Shown here: piece after piece, positions 22,669 through 33,799 of the stretch | Numbering within the stretch: position 1 is the first letter of the stretch | How the letters are laid out: each line of letters opens with the position of its first letter | The notes under the pieces: generated by a model | What the model saw: the letters and a program-made list of their open reading frames with translations, nothing else | Databases searched by the model: none | Told to the model about the DNA's origin: nothing | Assembly (NCBI GenBank): GCA_033439265.1 | Contig: JAVTVX010000030.1 | Coordinates: 5,783,774-5,847,773, forward strand | Direction: 5' to 3' | Length of the DNA stretch: 64,000 bases | Source: Dillenia suffruticosa | Lineage: Eukaryota; Streptophyta; Magnoliopsida; Dilleniales; Dilleniaceae | Program-made: the position numbers and the translations under genes

Positions 22669-25011
22669 GTATTAGTGTTATGTGATGATATTTTTGTTTT
22701 CTTTTTTCCACCTTTTTGTTTCCTATTCTTATTTTTCTTTTCTTTTGGTTTTTTTTTTTCTTTTTATTTTCATTTCTTATATATAATAAATTTATTGAAA
22801 TTTGAATAAAAATATTTTGTAATTAAATATATAGATTTTTTAAATTATTAATATATTATAATTTATTGATAATTATAATTTTATAGTTTTAAGATACATT
22901 TTTAAATTATGGATTAAAAAAATAAAATAAAAATGAAAAAGAATAATAAAATAATAAAATAAAAGAAAAAAAGAAGAAATCAAAATATAATATTAATATA
23001 TTTTTTAATTAATTTATTATTTTATTTTAAATTAGTATTTTATTATTTTTTATTTTATTAAAAATTATCATATTTATTAGTTTTAATTAAATATTATTTT
23101 AGGTTGGTGGTATAAATAAAAAAAGTTTTTATATTTATTATTTTAAATTGTTATTATATATTATTTTATTATTATTAGAAAAATGTGAAAAAAAAAGATA
23201 ATAAATAATAAAAAAAAAAACTTTATATCACAATAATATCGTTGGCTCGGTGGTTTACAGGTTGCGTGTGTGCAGGAGTTCTGTGCAGGAGTTCGTGCAA
23301 GAGTTCGGAGTTCGAACCACGGTGTTGGCAGAAGTGCGACATTTTCCAGCAATTAAGAGTTGATGCTGCTGGCTCGGGCGGGCAGGTTGCAGGGCGGGCG
23401 GGCGGGCGGTCAGGTGGGGTGCTGGCTTGGGCGGGGGCAGGTTGCAGGGCGGGCGGGCGGTCAGGTTGGGTTGGTGCTGGGGTGGGTGGGCACGTGGATT
23501 TGCAGGCTCATGGGCAGGAATCAACGACGGATTCCGAATCCGTCGCTAATTCAGCGATGGATTTTAGCGACGGATTCCAAATCCGTCGCTAATTCAGCGA
23601 CGGATAATTTTTTGACGAGTTTGTATTCCGCTAAATTAGCGACGGATTTTAGCGACAAAAATTATCTGTCGTTAAATTTAGCGACGAATAATTTTTCGTT
23701 GCTAAATTTTGTGACGAATTTTAGCCTCGAAAACTTATTTGTTGCTAAATTTAGCGACGGATTCCAGATTTTCGTCGCTAAATTTAGCGACGGATTTCTA
23801 ATTTTCGTCGCTAAATTTTTGCGACGCGTTATTAGCGACGAAAAATTTTTCGTCGCTAAATCCGTCGCTAATGTTTTTATCGACGAATTTTTTTAAAATT
23901 TCCGTCGCTAAATTTGTGGCTAAAACGCTATTTTTTTGTAGTGGAAATTCAACCAATGAAGAACAAATTCATGAAAAACAAAGAAATGTTATATTCAAAA
24001 AAAAAAAGAAAGAAAGAAAAGTCGATGTTGGAGATTATGTGGATTTCTAAGCATATTCCTGGTAATGTACAGTAGAAAAGGAAAGGAAGCGACATCCAAA
24101 ACAAATTTAGACATCATAGCCTTGTAAATAGGCACATGAATAACCCCCCAGAACTGAAAATAATAAAACTTGCTGGAATTGTAGACAATGTAGACATAGC
24201 ACAACACCAAGAAACTAGGTTAGGAAACAATCGAAATAAAAAATTATTAATATACAAAAAATTTGCATTTACTCACTTTCCGGTAGCTGATCTCAAACGA
24301 CAAGTCATGTATGAATTTGACCTAAAAAAATTTTAAAAAAGGCACAATGTGGGAAAAAATTACAAATCTGATCCAATTTTGTCGAGTTTTTAAGACTCAA
24401 CATACTGCTATCCTCCCCACAACCTACCTTATTTCCATTGGAGGGTCTTACATCATCATGGTGGAAGTTAGAAAAAACTGGTAGGGACATGTGGTATAGA
24501 GGTGATACATCATCTCTCTCAACCTGTATCAATCAATCACCTATGTAGATATCGGGACGAGTTTCTCTCTATAGAGTCCTTGGAGTGAAAATAAGAGGGA
24601 AGTCATCAACGATAGGCATGACAAAAGATGAAGACTTTGCATATCAACTAGAAAGTCCTGTGACATTGGGTAGATGCTAAGAAGGTGACGATGATGTATG
24701 ATTTGACGACGGTAGTGGCCTCCTAGATTGTACTCTCTCTTGCCGTTGTTCACATCCTCGATCCTCATCATCTCTCTCGCCATCACATCTAATCGGTTTA
24801 AATCTCAAGAGGTATGTCATATTATCTGTCAAGACCACAATAACTGAGTCTGCCATCCCATGTACGTCAACACCGTTAGAGTCTCGAATCTAATGTAGAA
24901 AATTCCACTGCAAGAAAGTACATATGTGTGAGTTAAATTAACAAATCTAGATTATTGATATAAATCAAAAATAACAAATTGTACACTTACTACATAGTTC
25001 AAACAATCTCC

Positions 25012-26091
25012 TTAACAACCTATGAAGCAATAGGTGATGGCACGAAACCAGGCGCTGTAGGCAGAATCGACAGTGGGTCCAAGTGACATGTCAAGTGGAG
25101 TTAACTGGTCGCAACGCAGTGTCCAAATGTCAACATATCGTGCATGCTTGACGAACCAATCAATCTCTTGTAGACTACATGTGCTAGTTTTGTAAAATCG
25201 ATTCTCAATATCACAATGAATCAGAATATACTGTATACCTCCAAACCGACATATCACTTTATCAGGGAAATGTCACTTCACAATACTAAAACAGATAAAT
25301 GATACGCGAGTATACCAAATATCTTTACTCTCGTGACAATAGTCGGGAATGAAAGACAATATACTCTTAGTGTAATGCACTGTCACTATGTGCGTAGAGG
25401 GGTTGTCACATCAAACTCCACTTTCTACTACAAAACTAGAGGAATATCATTCTCCAAATCCAGCGATCATCTAATGAGAATAATATAAGAAAACATCTCC
25501 CATGCCTAAATCTATTAAAAAAAAATGAGTGTCCAATTTATCTCATGCGAGTTTGCATGCGTAACTATAAAAAATTATCTATACAACTATATCAAATACA
25601 TAAAACACCAACTATGATGACCAGAAATATCTAAATTCTTTAAAAATAACAAATACTATAAATATACGAAGTGTGAAATCTTATCACAAAATAACACATC
25701 CCCTATCAACAATAAAATATATATCTGCGTCTATCATAAAATATGTATATCATCAACACTCTCGGACAACACACCAAAAAGCTCAGATAACCAAGGTATG
25801 CCCAAAAAATTATCCTTAAATGCTGAACATGGAGCTCTAACACCTGACAGCCTCTTACTCATATTACCCCATGAAACACCCATTGACCTACCCATCACGG
25901 GAATTCCATCTATAGACAACCCTAAAAGTACTCCACATCCTGTAGTGTGATCGTGAGCTTACCATGAGGTATATGAAAAATGTGTCTTCTATCTCCATCT
26001 CAATTTAGGAATGTCAATCTAGTTGAATGAACCATAGTCAAGTAGCGCCCAAAAACCCCGACTGCTTTAGGAGAAGGAAAACCAACTCATC
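25012..26091 (-). pseudogene. Plant mobile domain, C-terminal part of the MULE frame
   Basis: Readable family landmarks in order on the minus strand: FIQLD (about 26040), FHIPHGKLTITLQDVEYF (about 25975-25925), GLSIDGIPVMGR (25925-25890), AFKDNFLGIPWL, YILLLIGDVLFCDK (about 25725-25680), LDDRWIWRM (about 25465), VRQARYVDIWTLR (about 25150) and AYSAWFRAITYCFIG (25057-25015). This order matches proteins annotated as 'serine/threonine-protein phosphatase 7 long form homolog' and MAIN-like, which share the transposon-derived plant mobile domain. The frame is split by several shifts and stops. The left half of the domain lies beyond the CACTA insertion, at 30265-30430. Confidence 0.85.
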
Positions 26092-26424
26092 AATCACTAC
26101 AAAAAAATTCGGTATTGACGACGGATTTAACGATGGAAATTTAAGAAAAATTCATTGCTAAATTTTTTAGCAATGGAGTTAATGATGAAAAATTAAATGA
26201 TATATCGCAAAAATTTAGCATCGAAAATTAAAATCCGTAACTAAATTTAGCGATGAAAATCCAAATCATTGCTAATGCACATGCCCACACACGCGATCAA
26301 GCCTGCCTACACCCACGCGCCCGCTAGTATACCTGCCTGCCTACCTTCTTTTATTTGCAAAAATTGTTTCCACTCGGATTCAAACATGTGTATGCAAAGT
26401 GTTGTTGAGTTATGACAACCACTA

Positions 26425-28904
26425 CACTACAAAAAAACACGTTTTTTGCGACGAACTTTAGCGACAAATTTTTTTCGTTTCAATTTTGCGACGAATTTTA
26501 CGACGAAAACTTTTTTTGTCGCTATTTGCAACGAAATTTCCAACGAAAAAAAAGTTGTAGCTAATTTAGCGACGACCGGAAATTCGTCGCTAATTTTGCG
26601 ACGAATTTATGAATTCGTCGCAAAATTTGAAAAAAAAAATTATTTATATATATTTATTAAATAATTAATTATTTTTGCGACGAATTTAGAAATTCGTCGC
26701 TAATTTTGCGACAAATTTCGGAATTCGTCACAAAATTTGAAAAAAAATAATAATAAAATATTAATATATATTTATTAAATAATTAATTAATTTTGCGACG
26801 AATTCTAAATTCGTCGCTAATTTTGCGACGAATTCTAAATTCGTCGCTAATTTTGCAACGAATTTTCGAATTCGTCGCAAAATTTGAAAAAAAAAATAAA
26901 ATACTAATATATATTAATTAAATAATTAATTAATTTTGCGACGAATTTTAAATTCGTCGCTAATTTTGCAACGAATTTTCTAATTCGTCGCAAAATTTGA
27001 AAAAAAAAAATTATTTATATATATTTATTAAATAATTAATTAATTTTGCGATGAATTTAGAAATTCGTCGCTAATTTTGCGACAAATTTTGGAATTCGTC
27101 GCAAAATTTGAAAAAAAAAATAAAAAAAAAAAAAAAAAAAAATTAATATATATTAATTAAATAATTAATTAATTTTGCGACGAATTCTAAATTTGTCGCT
27201 AATTTTGCAACGAATTTTCGAATTCGTCGCAAAATTTGAAAAAAAAAATTATTTATATATATTTATTAAATAATTAATTAATTTTGCGACGGATTCAAAA
27301 TTCGTCGCTAATTTTGCAACGAATTTTCGAGTTCTTCGCAAAATTTGAAAAGAAAATTAAAAAAAAATTAAAATATTAATATATATTAATTAAATTTTTA
27401 ATTAATTTTGCGACGAATTTATATTCGTCGCTAATTTTGCAACGAATTTTCTAATTCGTCGCAAAATTTGAAAAAAAAAATTATTTATAAATATTTATTA
27501 AATAATTAATTAATTTTGTGACGAATTTAGAAATTCTTCACTAATTTTGCGACAAATTTCGAAATTCGTTGCAAAATTTGAAAAAAAATAAAAAAAATAA
27601 AATATTAATATATATTAATTAAATAATTAATTAATTTTGCGACGAATTCTAAATTCGTCGCTAATTTTGCAACGAATTTTCGAATTCATCGCAAAATCTG
27701 AAAAAAAATAAAATTATTTATATATATTTATTAAATAATTAATTAATTTTGCGACGAATTCTAAATTCGTCGCTAATTTTGCAACGAATTCTGAATTCGT
27801 CGCTAATTTTGCAACGAATTTTCAAATTCGTCTCAAAATTTGAAAAAAAATAAAAAAAAATAAAATATTAATATATATTTTTTATTTTTTATTTTAATAT
27901 AATTATCACATTTATTATTTTTAATTAATATCTTATATTTTATTTTTATTTTATCTTTTTTAAAAATAGTATTATTATTTTTTTATATCTTTTATTATTT
28001 TATTTTAAACTAATATTTTATTATTTTATAATAAATTGTTATTTTATATTGTTTTATTATTATTAGAAATTTGTGAAGAAAGATAATAAGTAAAAAAAAA
28101 ACACTTATAACAGATACTAACATTTAACTTGATGGTTACAGGGTCTTAAACGTTTACGAAAGTGCAAGGGTTCGAACCATGGTGGGAGCAAAATGTAGAC
28201 ATTTTCAAGAATTAAGTGAGGGAGGGCTTGTGGGCGCCGGCTCGGGCGAACATGCGGGCGGATACTGGCTCGGGTGGGCGGGCGGGTGGGGTTCAGGCGG
28301 GAGCGCATTTTTTTTTCATTGCTAATTTAGCGACGGATTTAGCGACGAATTTATATCCGTCGCTAAATTTGAAAAATAATAAAATAAAATAAAATATTAA
28401 TTTATATTTATTAAATAATTAATTAATTTTGCGACGAATTCCGGAATTCGTAGCTAAATTTGCGACGAATTCCGGAATTCGTCGCAAAATTTGAAAAATA
28501 ATAAAATAAAATAAAATATTAATATATATTTATTAAAAAATTAATTAATTTTGCGACGAATTCCGAAAGTCGTCGCAAAATTAGCGACGAATTCCGGAAT
28601 TCGTTGCTAAATTTGAAAAATAATTAAATAAAATAAAATATTAATATATATTTATTAATTAATTAATTAATTTTGTGACGAATTTTGGAATTCGTCGCTA
28701 AATTTGCGACGAATTTAGCGACGAAAAATTATTCGTCGCTAAATTTAGCGACGAATTTCTAATTTTTCCTCGCTAAATTTTTGCGACGCGTTATTAGCGA
28801 CGAAAAATTTTTCGTCGCTAATTTCGTCTCTAACGTTTTAGCAACGAATTTTTATTAAATTTTTGTCGATAAATTTGTGGCTAAAAGTTGGTTTTTTTGT
28901 AGTG
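26425..28904. mobile_element. Non-autonomous CACTA-type element nested in the outer one, TSD CTA
   Basis: Left tip CACTACAAAAAAACACG at 26425; right tip TTTTTTTGTAGTG ends at 28904. CTA lies on both sides (26422-26424 and 28905-28907). It is 2480 bp and encodes nothing. The left 1.4 kb is a tandem array of palindromic modules, the right 0.6 kb has the same modules, and between them lie an AT-rich core, a GTTCGAACC block (28168-28180) and a GGGCGGGC-rich patch (28220-28305). It sits inside the GC/tRNA-like zone of the outer element. Intact tips and target duplication make it the youngest insertion of the nest. Confidence 0.92.
26450..27860. repeat. Array of ~105-150-bp palindromic units (GCGACGAATT...AATTCGTCGC)
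   Basis: About eleven units, each holding TTTTGCGACGAATT, AATTCGTCGCTAATTTTGC, ACGAATTTTCGAATTCGTCG and CAAAATTTGAAAAAAA followed by an ATTAATATATATTAATTAAA-type AT block. About three more units lie at 28330-28720. Each unit contains short perfect palindromes and opposed copies, so a transcript would form stacked hairpins. In CACTA elements, repeated subterminal motifs bind the transposase; here they have grown into a satellite-like array. Confidence 0.88.
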
Positions 28905-31900
28905 CTATATCACAATCCGTTTTGTGATTTTTTTTTCTTTTATTATCTTACTCTCACTTTTTATTATTATTATTTATCTCACTCTCATATCTATTTTTTT
29001 CTTCTTCATCTAGGGGTATTTTTTTTTTCTTTTCTATTCTCATTGAATTTTTTTTATTGTTTAAATTTGATTTTGATTAAATTAGTAATAAATAAAGAAA
29101 TAAAATATTTTTTGAGCCAAAAAGATAAATTTGATTAATTAAGATAGAATAACAAATTCTTTTTCTTGATTTATCCAACAAAAGGGATATGATTTGTTAA
29201 TTTTATCATAAATTTATTTTCTTGATTTACCCAATAAAATGAATAATAAAATAATAAAAATAAAGAAAATAAAAGAATGTTATGTTATACAATAACAAAG
29301 AAAGATAAAAAAGGGAAAATAAAAAGTTAAATTCTAGCAAGGAAATTCTTAATTTTATTTTGAAAATTAAAAATAATTTATATTTTGAATTATAATAAAA
29401 ATTAGTTTTAATAAAAAATTATTGATTAATGATAAAAATTAATCATTCTCTTTTTGACAAAAATTACTATAGTGAGTTAGTGACAAATTTAGTGACGGAT
29501 GTATATTTCCGTCGCTAAATTTTGTTACAAATAATTTTTTTGTGACTAATTATTGATAAATTTAGTGACAAAAAATTTTTGAAACTAATTACCGATAAAA
29601 TTTGTCACAAAATTTTTTTGTCACTAAATTTAGTGACAGATATGTATTTCCGTCGCTAAATTTTGTGATGGGATTGTGCTTCCATCGCTAAATTAGCGAC
29701 GGATTCTTGAATCCGTTATTAAATTTTTTTCTTTTATTTTTGAAATTAGTATTTTATATTTTATTTTATTAGTTTTTTCTTTTCTTTTATTAATTTATTA
29801 ATTTCTTTTATTATTTTATTATTCTTTTACTTTTTTTTTTTGAAATCTAAGGAAAGTTTGTAAACGAATGGTTACAAATTTAGTGATAAAAAATTATTGT
29901 AGTTAATTAGCGACAAAATTTGTCACAAAATTTTTTCGTTACTAAATTTAGCGATGAAAAGAGTATTCATTACTAAATTTAGTGATGAATACTCAATTTG
30001 TGATAAAATGTAGCCATAAATTTTTTATTCATCGTTAATTAATGATAAATTTTACAACGAAAATATTTTCGTTGCCAATTAACGACGAATTTAGTTACGA
30101 ATAAATTATTCATCGTTAATTTGGCCACGAATGCTTTTTCATCACAAATTTTGTCGTTAAATAGCAACGAAACTCTTTTTCGTCACTAAATTCGTCACAA
30201 AATAGCGATTAATTTTTTTCATAGCCAAATTCTATCACACAAACTGTATTTTTTTGTATTGAATATAGCCGTGTTTCCAACATCGTAAAACTGCCTATGT
30301 CAGCAGTAAGTGAGCCAAATAATGTCTTCTCCATCCTAAACTCTCGACAAATGTTGACCTTGTTGGAAGTATAGAATGCTCTGATCAGCAAGTCCAAAAT
30401 CTATCTGAGACATAATGAAAAAATAATTAGTCATTAAGCAAGATAGTGAAATATCTATAAGTTATGAAATAATGAAATGATAATTCGTGAGATGGTTTAC
30501 CAAATGACTGTAAATATGAGTGAATATTTTAAGAAAGCTATAAAATATAATAACAATTAATGTTCATTAAAAAATATATTAATATAAAATGATATCCGTC
30601 ACATTAAAAAATATAAAATGTACACTTAAAATACATTAACAATCAAACATTATTGATTTGGGTTGGGTAATATCTTTGATTGTGCTCCTATCTACTACAA
30701 AGTCTAGACTTCATTTGCTTTGTGCATCTCTTCCTATTGTGAACCTCGCACTACAACTCCCACATAATATCCGCAATGATGATACTCAAATCTCGTTGTG
30801 ATATAGAGATGATCTAGATCTTCTTTTCTCACATCGAAGTGATACATCAAGAGTGACAGTTAGGTACGAACTTACGGGTCAACCCGAATGGTCTCCCACT
30901 AATAAAAAATGATATTCATAAACTCTAAATAGGTGTTCCCAAATCATCCATTTCCTAATGATCATATGCATATCAATTATCATCTCTATTAGTACAGCAA
31001 CTGCATGAGAGCAAGGAATTCAATATGTTTGTCATTTTCTGCATAAGCAATACTTATTTTTCGTATCCACAATCTGTTTATTATCTCTCTTGTGACAATA
31101 TCTTGTTTATTTGTTTCTACTTTAAAAATCCTATACTCTTGTTAAAAGAGATAACCGTATAGAGGTTAGTCGCATTCATCTATCACCCTAGCATGGTTGA
31201 GGCATACTTTATTTACTACTCTCCTCTTACCATTCCCGCTCTCACCTCACCTAGTCGAGCCTCAAAATAGTTCACAAAATTGTAGAAAGTCTTAAACACC
31301 AAGACAGAAATAGATAGATTCCTTACACCCTTTAACATAGTATTATAACTTACACTTATATTTGTCATCATATATCCAAAATGAAAGCCAGAATCGTGAC
31401 AAAGAGTCCATTATTCAAAGGCAATATTCGCAAAATAATTGGGAGTATCTTTTTTTATCTCCTTCATTCTCGTCATGTATAAGCTCAAAGTTCTTATGCT
31501 ATGGCTATAATGCAGTAATGATCACAACTCTCTTACAAGCTTAACTTTTATGATGTCTGTTGAAATTACTAAGAACATAACACATGTAAAATCATGACAC
31601 AATATTCAGAGGTGATCATCCAAACTTTGGACGATCAATTAGTACTCTTATTCCTTTATGCCTACCTAAAATTAAACAAATGGAACCCTATCTATTTCCA
31701 ACACATGCTCTCGCACATAGCTCACAAACCATAATCACGAAGCAAGTAACTTTTCGTCAGCCAATCCGAATGTCAATGGGACAATGTGATTGGCGCCATC
31801 CATACTGCTTGCAATTAACAAATTGTGTTTATATTTCCCATAGAAGCGAGTCTCATCCACACATACCAATAACCTATAACTCTTAAAAACCATGATGTTA

Positions 31901-32126
31901 CACTACAAGAAAGCTAATTTTCAGCGACGAAAAATTATCGAAAGAAAAAATCCGTCATAAATAGCGATGGATTAACGTCGGATGAAATACCAAGAGATTA
32001 GCGACGAAAATATTTCTATCGTTAATCCGTTGTTGTAGTGATCTAGAGTAAAAAAAATATAAAACTATTAGCGACGGATTTAACGACGGAAAATATCTGT
32101 CATTAATCTGTTGCTGTAGTGGTGAA

Positions 32127-32176
<50 letters not shown>

Positions 32177-32532
32177 TATCAGCGACAGATTAGCGACAGA
32201 AATTTTAGCGACGGATTTTTTTAATTTTTTAATTTTTTAATTTTTCTTCTCTTTTATTATTTTATAATTCTTTTTCTTTTTTCTTTTATTTATTTTAGTT
32301 TTTTCTTTTATTCTATTAATTTATTATTTAATTTAATAGGTAAATAAAAAAAATAATTTGCTATTCAATGAAAATATTCAATAAAAAAATAATTTTCTGT
32401 CGTTGATATTTAGTGACGGATGTATTCTGTCGGTAATAATTAGCGGGTAGGTTTTCAGTAACGAAAATTTTTCGTCGCTAATACCTTTAGTGACGAATTT
32501 TTCTATCGCTGATACCTTGTTTTCTTGAAATG
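31901..32532. mobile_element. Small CACTA-type element in the MULE transposase, TSD TTA
   Basis: Left tip CACTACAAGAAAGC at 31901; right tip TTTTCTTGAAATG ending at 32532 (imperfect inverse). TTA flanks both ends (31898-31900 and 32533-32535). It is 632 bp with ATTAGCGACGGATT-type subterminal modules, a (TA)n tract at about 32136-32175, and two internal TTGTAGTG/CTGTAGTG copies at about 32031-32038 and 32114-32121 that look like old ends. It differs in tip sequence (CAAGAAAG) from the three larger elements, so it is a separate subfamily. Confidence 0.85.
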
Positions 32533-33799
32533 TTATGACCAAATACTCAAAACACTGCTTCAAATAACCTTTCACTATTTGCATTTGGCAGACCAAACTT
32601 TCAACTGACTCGTGTCCTTAGATTCTTTTACACTATTGCATCTAATAGACAAAATAGTTGTTTGTAAGAATCATCATAATCCTCATATATCATCTATTTC
32701 TCATCGCTGCCCAAATTCTTTTACAAAAAACTGCATATGTAGTTTTCTCCATCTTAATAGTTCATAGAAAAGAAATTTTGACATTATGATCTTTGTTTGC
32801 ATTGTTAAGAAAATATCGGGTCATCAAATTTGAATATACCTGCCTATGATCCTATGCCAACCAAAATTTACACGTGTACGGTCCGTCAACAACGATAATC
32901 ACAAAAGCATCAATAAGTCTTATTCTACGAGCATACAATCTCTGCCTATAATCTTCATCTCTTTGAATACATATTATTGTCCAAAGTGTAAGAGTTGATT
33001 TTCCAACACAAAATTGATAATGATGTTCCACATTGTATATTTTGGCAGCATGAATAAATGTTCTTTCGTCTCAAATCTCATCCTCCTTTTCAATTTCTCA
33101 CTGAAACTCCAATTATCAACTGTCAATCTACTATATTCTTTAAAAGACACATAACCATCACCTCCGATTGTAGTGGTCATGAAGGGAATTGATTCACCTA
33201 TTTAGCCATAGACATTACCATGACCACCACCTCCGGGTGCAGAGACCGAGGAGGACCTTATCATGAGCTCGTTGGCATCACCACCATCACCATCAAGTTC
33301 TCTATCATCTTCATCCTCATCATTATCTTCTTATTTTGCCTCTTCTTTTGACATTTCTTCTTGATCAACATTGTGATCCACTTCTGTGAAAATAAAATCC
33401 ATTTGAAATTCGATATATGGATAAATATCCGTATAATCACAATCTTGTTGCGACGAGATTCCACCATTATAAGATTTTATATACAACTTATAAGTGGAAT
33501 CCGCTCCCATACTCACTACAAACTCCATCAAATTAAAAATATCGTCATTATCACTTATCGACACCAATTTATACCATATATTTGTACGTTAAATGTTTGA
33601 GACAGGACACGGATGAAAAACCTCCATATTTTGTATCATAGAATTTATCTAAAAACTCTTACATATCACAGATACTAACTTATTAAAATAGATATTTTTT
33701 CTCACTCTAATTAATTTGGAAGGACCATGATCTTAACCAACATCCTTCTCACCCATAACAATATCACCATTATTATAGTATAACAATTTTGCCATATCT

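Larger units (their letters stand above)
21092..23943. mobile_element. Non-autonomous CACTA-type element, GC-minisatellite form
   Basis: The right tip reads TTTTTTTGTAGTG (reverse of CACTACAAAAAAA) at 23931-23943. The left tip at 21092 reads GCCTACAAAAAAAACACGG, a decayed CACTAC end. The next bases, GTTTTAGCCAC, occur inverted at the right end. Subterminal regions (21110-21620, 23525-23930) consist of many TTAGCGACGGATT / AATCCGTCGCTAA modules in both orientations. The interior has a GC-rich minisatellite (21955-22568), an AT-rich core and a GGGCGGGC-rich patch (23375-23510). There is no transposase. The flanking 3-mers (AGT and GAA) do not match, in keeping with the decayed left tip. It is the closest relative of the element at 26425-28904. 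Confidence 0.8.
26095..30261. mobile_element. Non-autonomous CACTA-type element (outer), TSD AAT
   Basis: Left tip CACTACAAAAAAATTCGG at 26095; right tip TTTTTTTGTATTG ending at 30261 (one base off the perfect inverse). AAT flanks both sides (26092-26094 and 30262-30264), the 3-bp duplication expected for CACTA transposition. Without the nested copy it is about 1.7 kb. Subterminal modules are GCGACGGA/GTCACTAAATTTAG types, older and more degenerate than in its relatives. It interrupts the plant mobile domain of the MULE. It has no coding capacity, so it must have relied on a transposase in trans. Confidence 0.88.
24544..33795 (-). mobile_element. Decayed MULE: MuDR transposase joined to a plant mobile domain
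   Basis: Minus-strand translation starts at the ATG at 33795 (MAKLLYYNNGDIVMGEKDVG) and runs through the MuDR N-terminal region (33200-33790, SMGADSTYKLYIK). It continues with FETKEHLFMLPKYTMWNIII and then GPYTC and DHRQVYSNLMTRYFLN (32780-33100). The transposase core follows (31080-31900: ICLILGRHKGIRVLIDRPKF), then a SWIM zinc finger CxxxxxxxxxPCSH (about 31042-30989) and finally a plant mobile domain (30430-30265 and 26091-25000). Many stops and frameshifts show it is dead. CACTA-type elements interrupt it at 31901-32532 and 26095-30261. MULEs move by cut-and-paste through a DDE transposase; the plant mobile domain is known from such transposons and from MAIN/MAIL1 host proteins. The C-terminal limit near 24544 and the element's terminal inverted repeats are not resolved. 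Confidence 0.85.

Noticed and set aside
21940-22809. Several long open frames on both strands (Ala/Arg/Pro/Gly-rich)
   Set aside because: They lie in a GC minisatellite where stops are rare by composition, overlap one another on both strands, and have no non-repetitive core.
23360-23896. 178-codon frame with repeated NFVAKF-type units
   Set aside because: It is a translation of the CACTA subterminal repeats and a GGGCGGGC patch; the apparent protein repeats are the DNA modules.
26450-27860. A CRISPR-like array
   Set aside because: Repeats are regular, but the units are palindromic and spacers are themselves repeated; the context is a plant CACTA-type transposon with TSDs.
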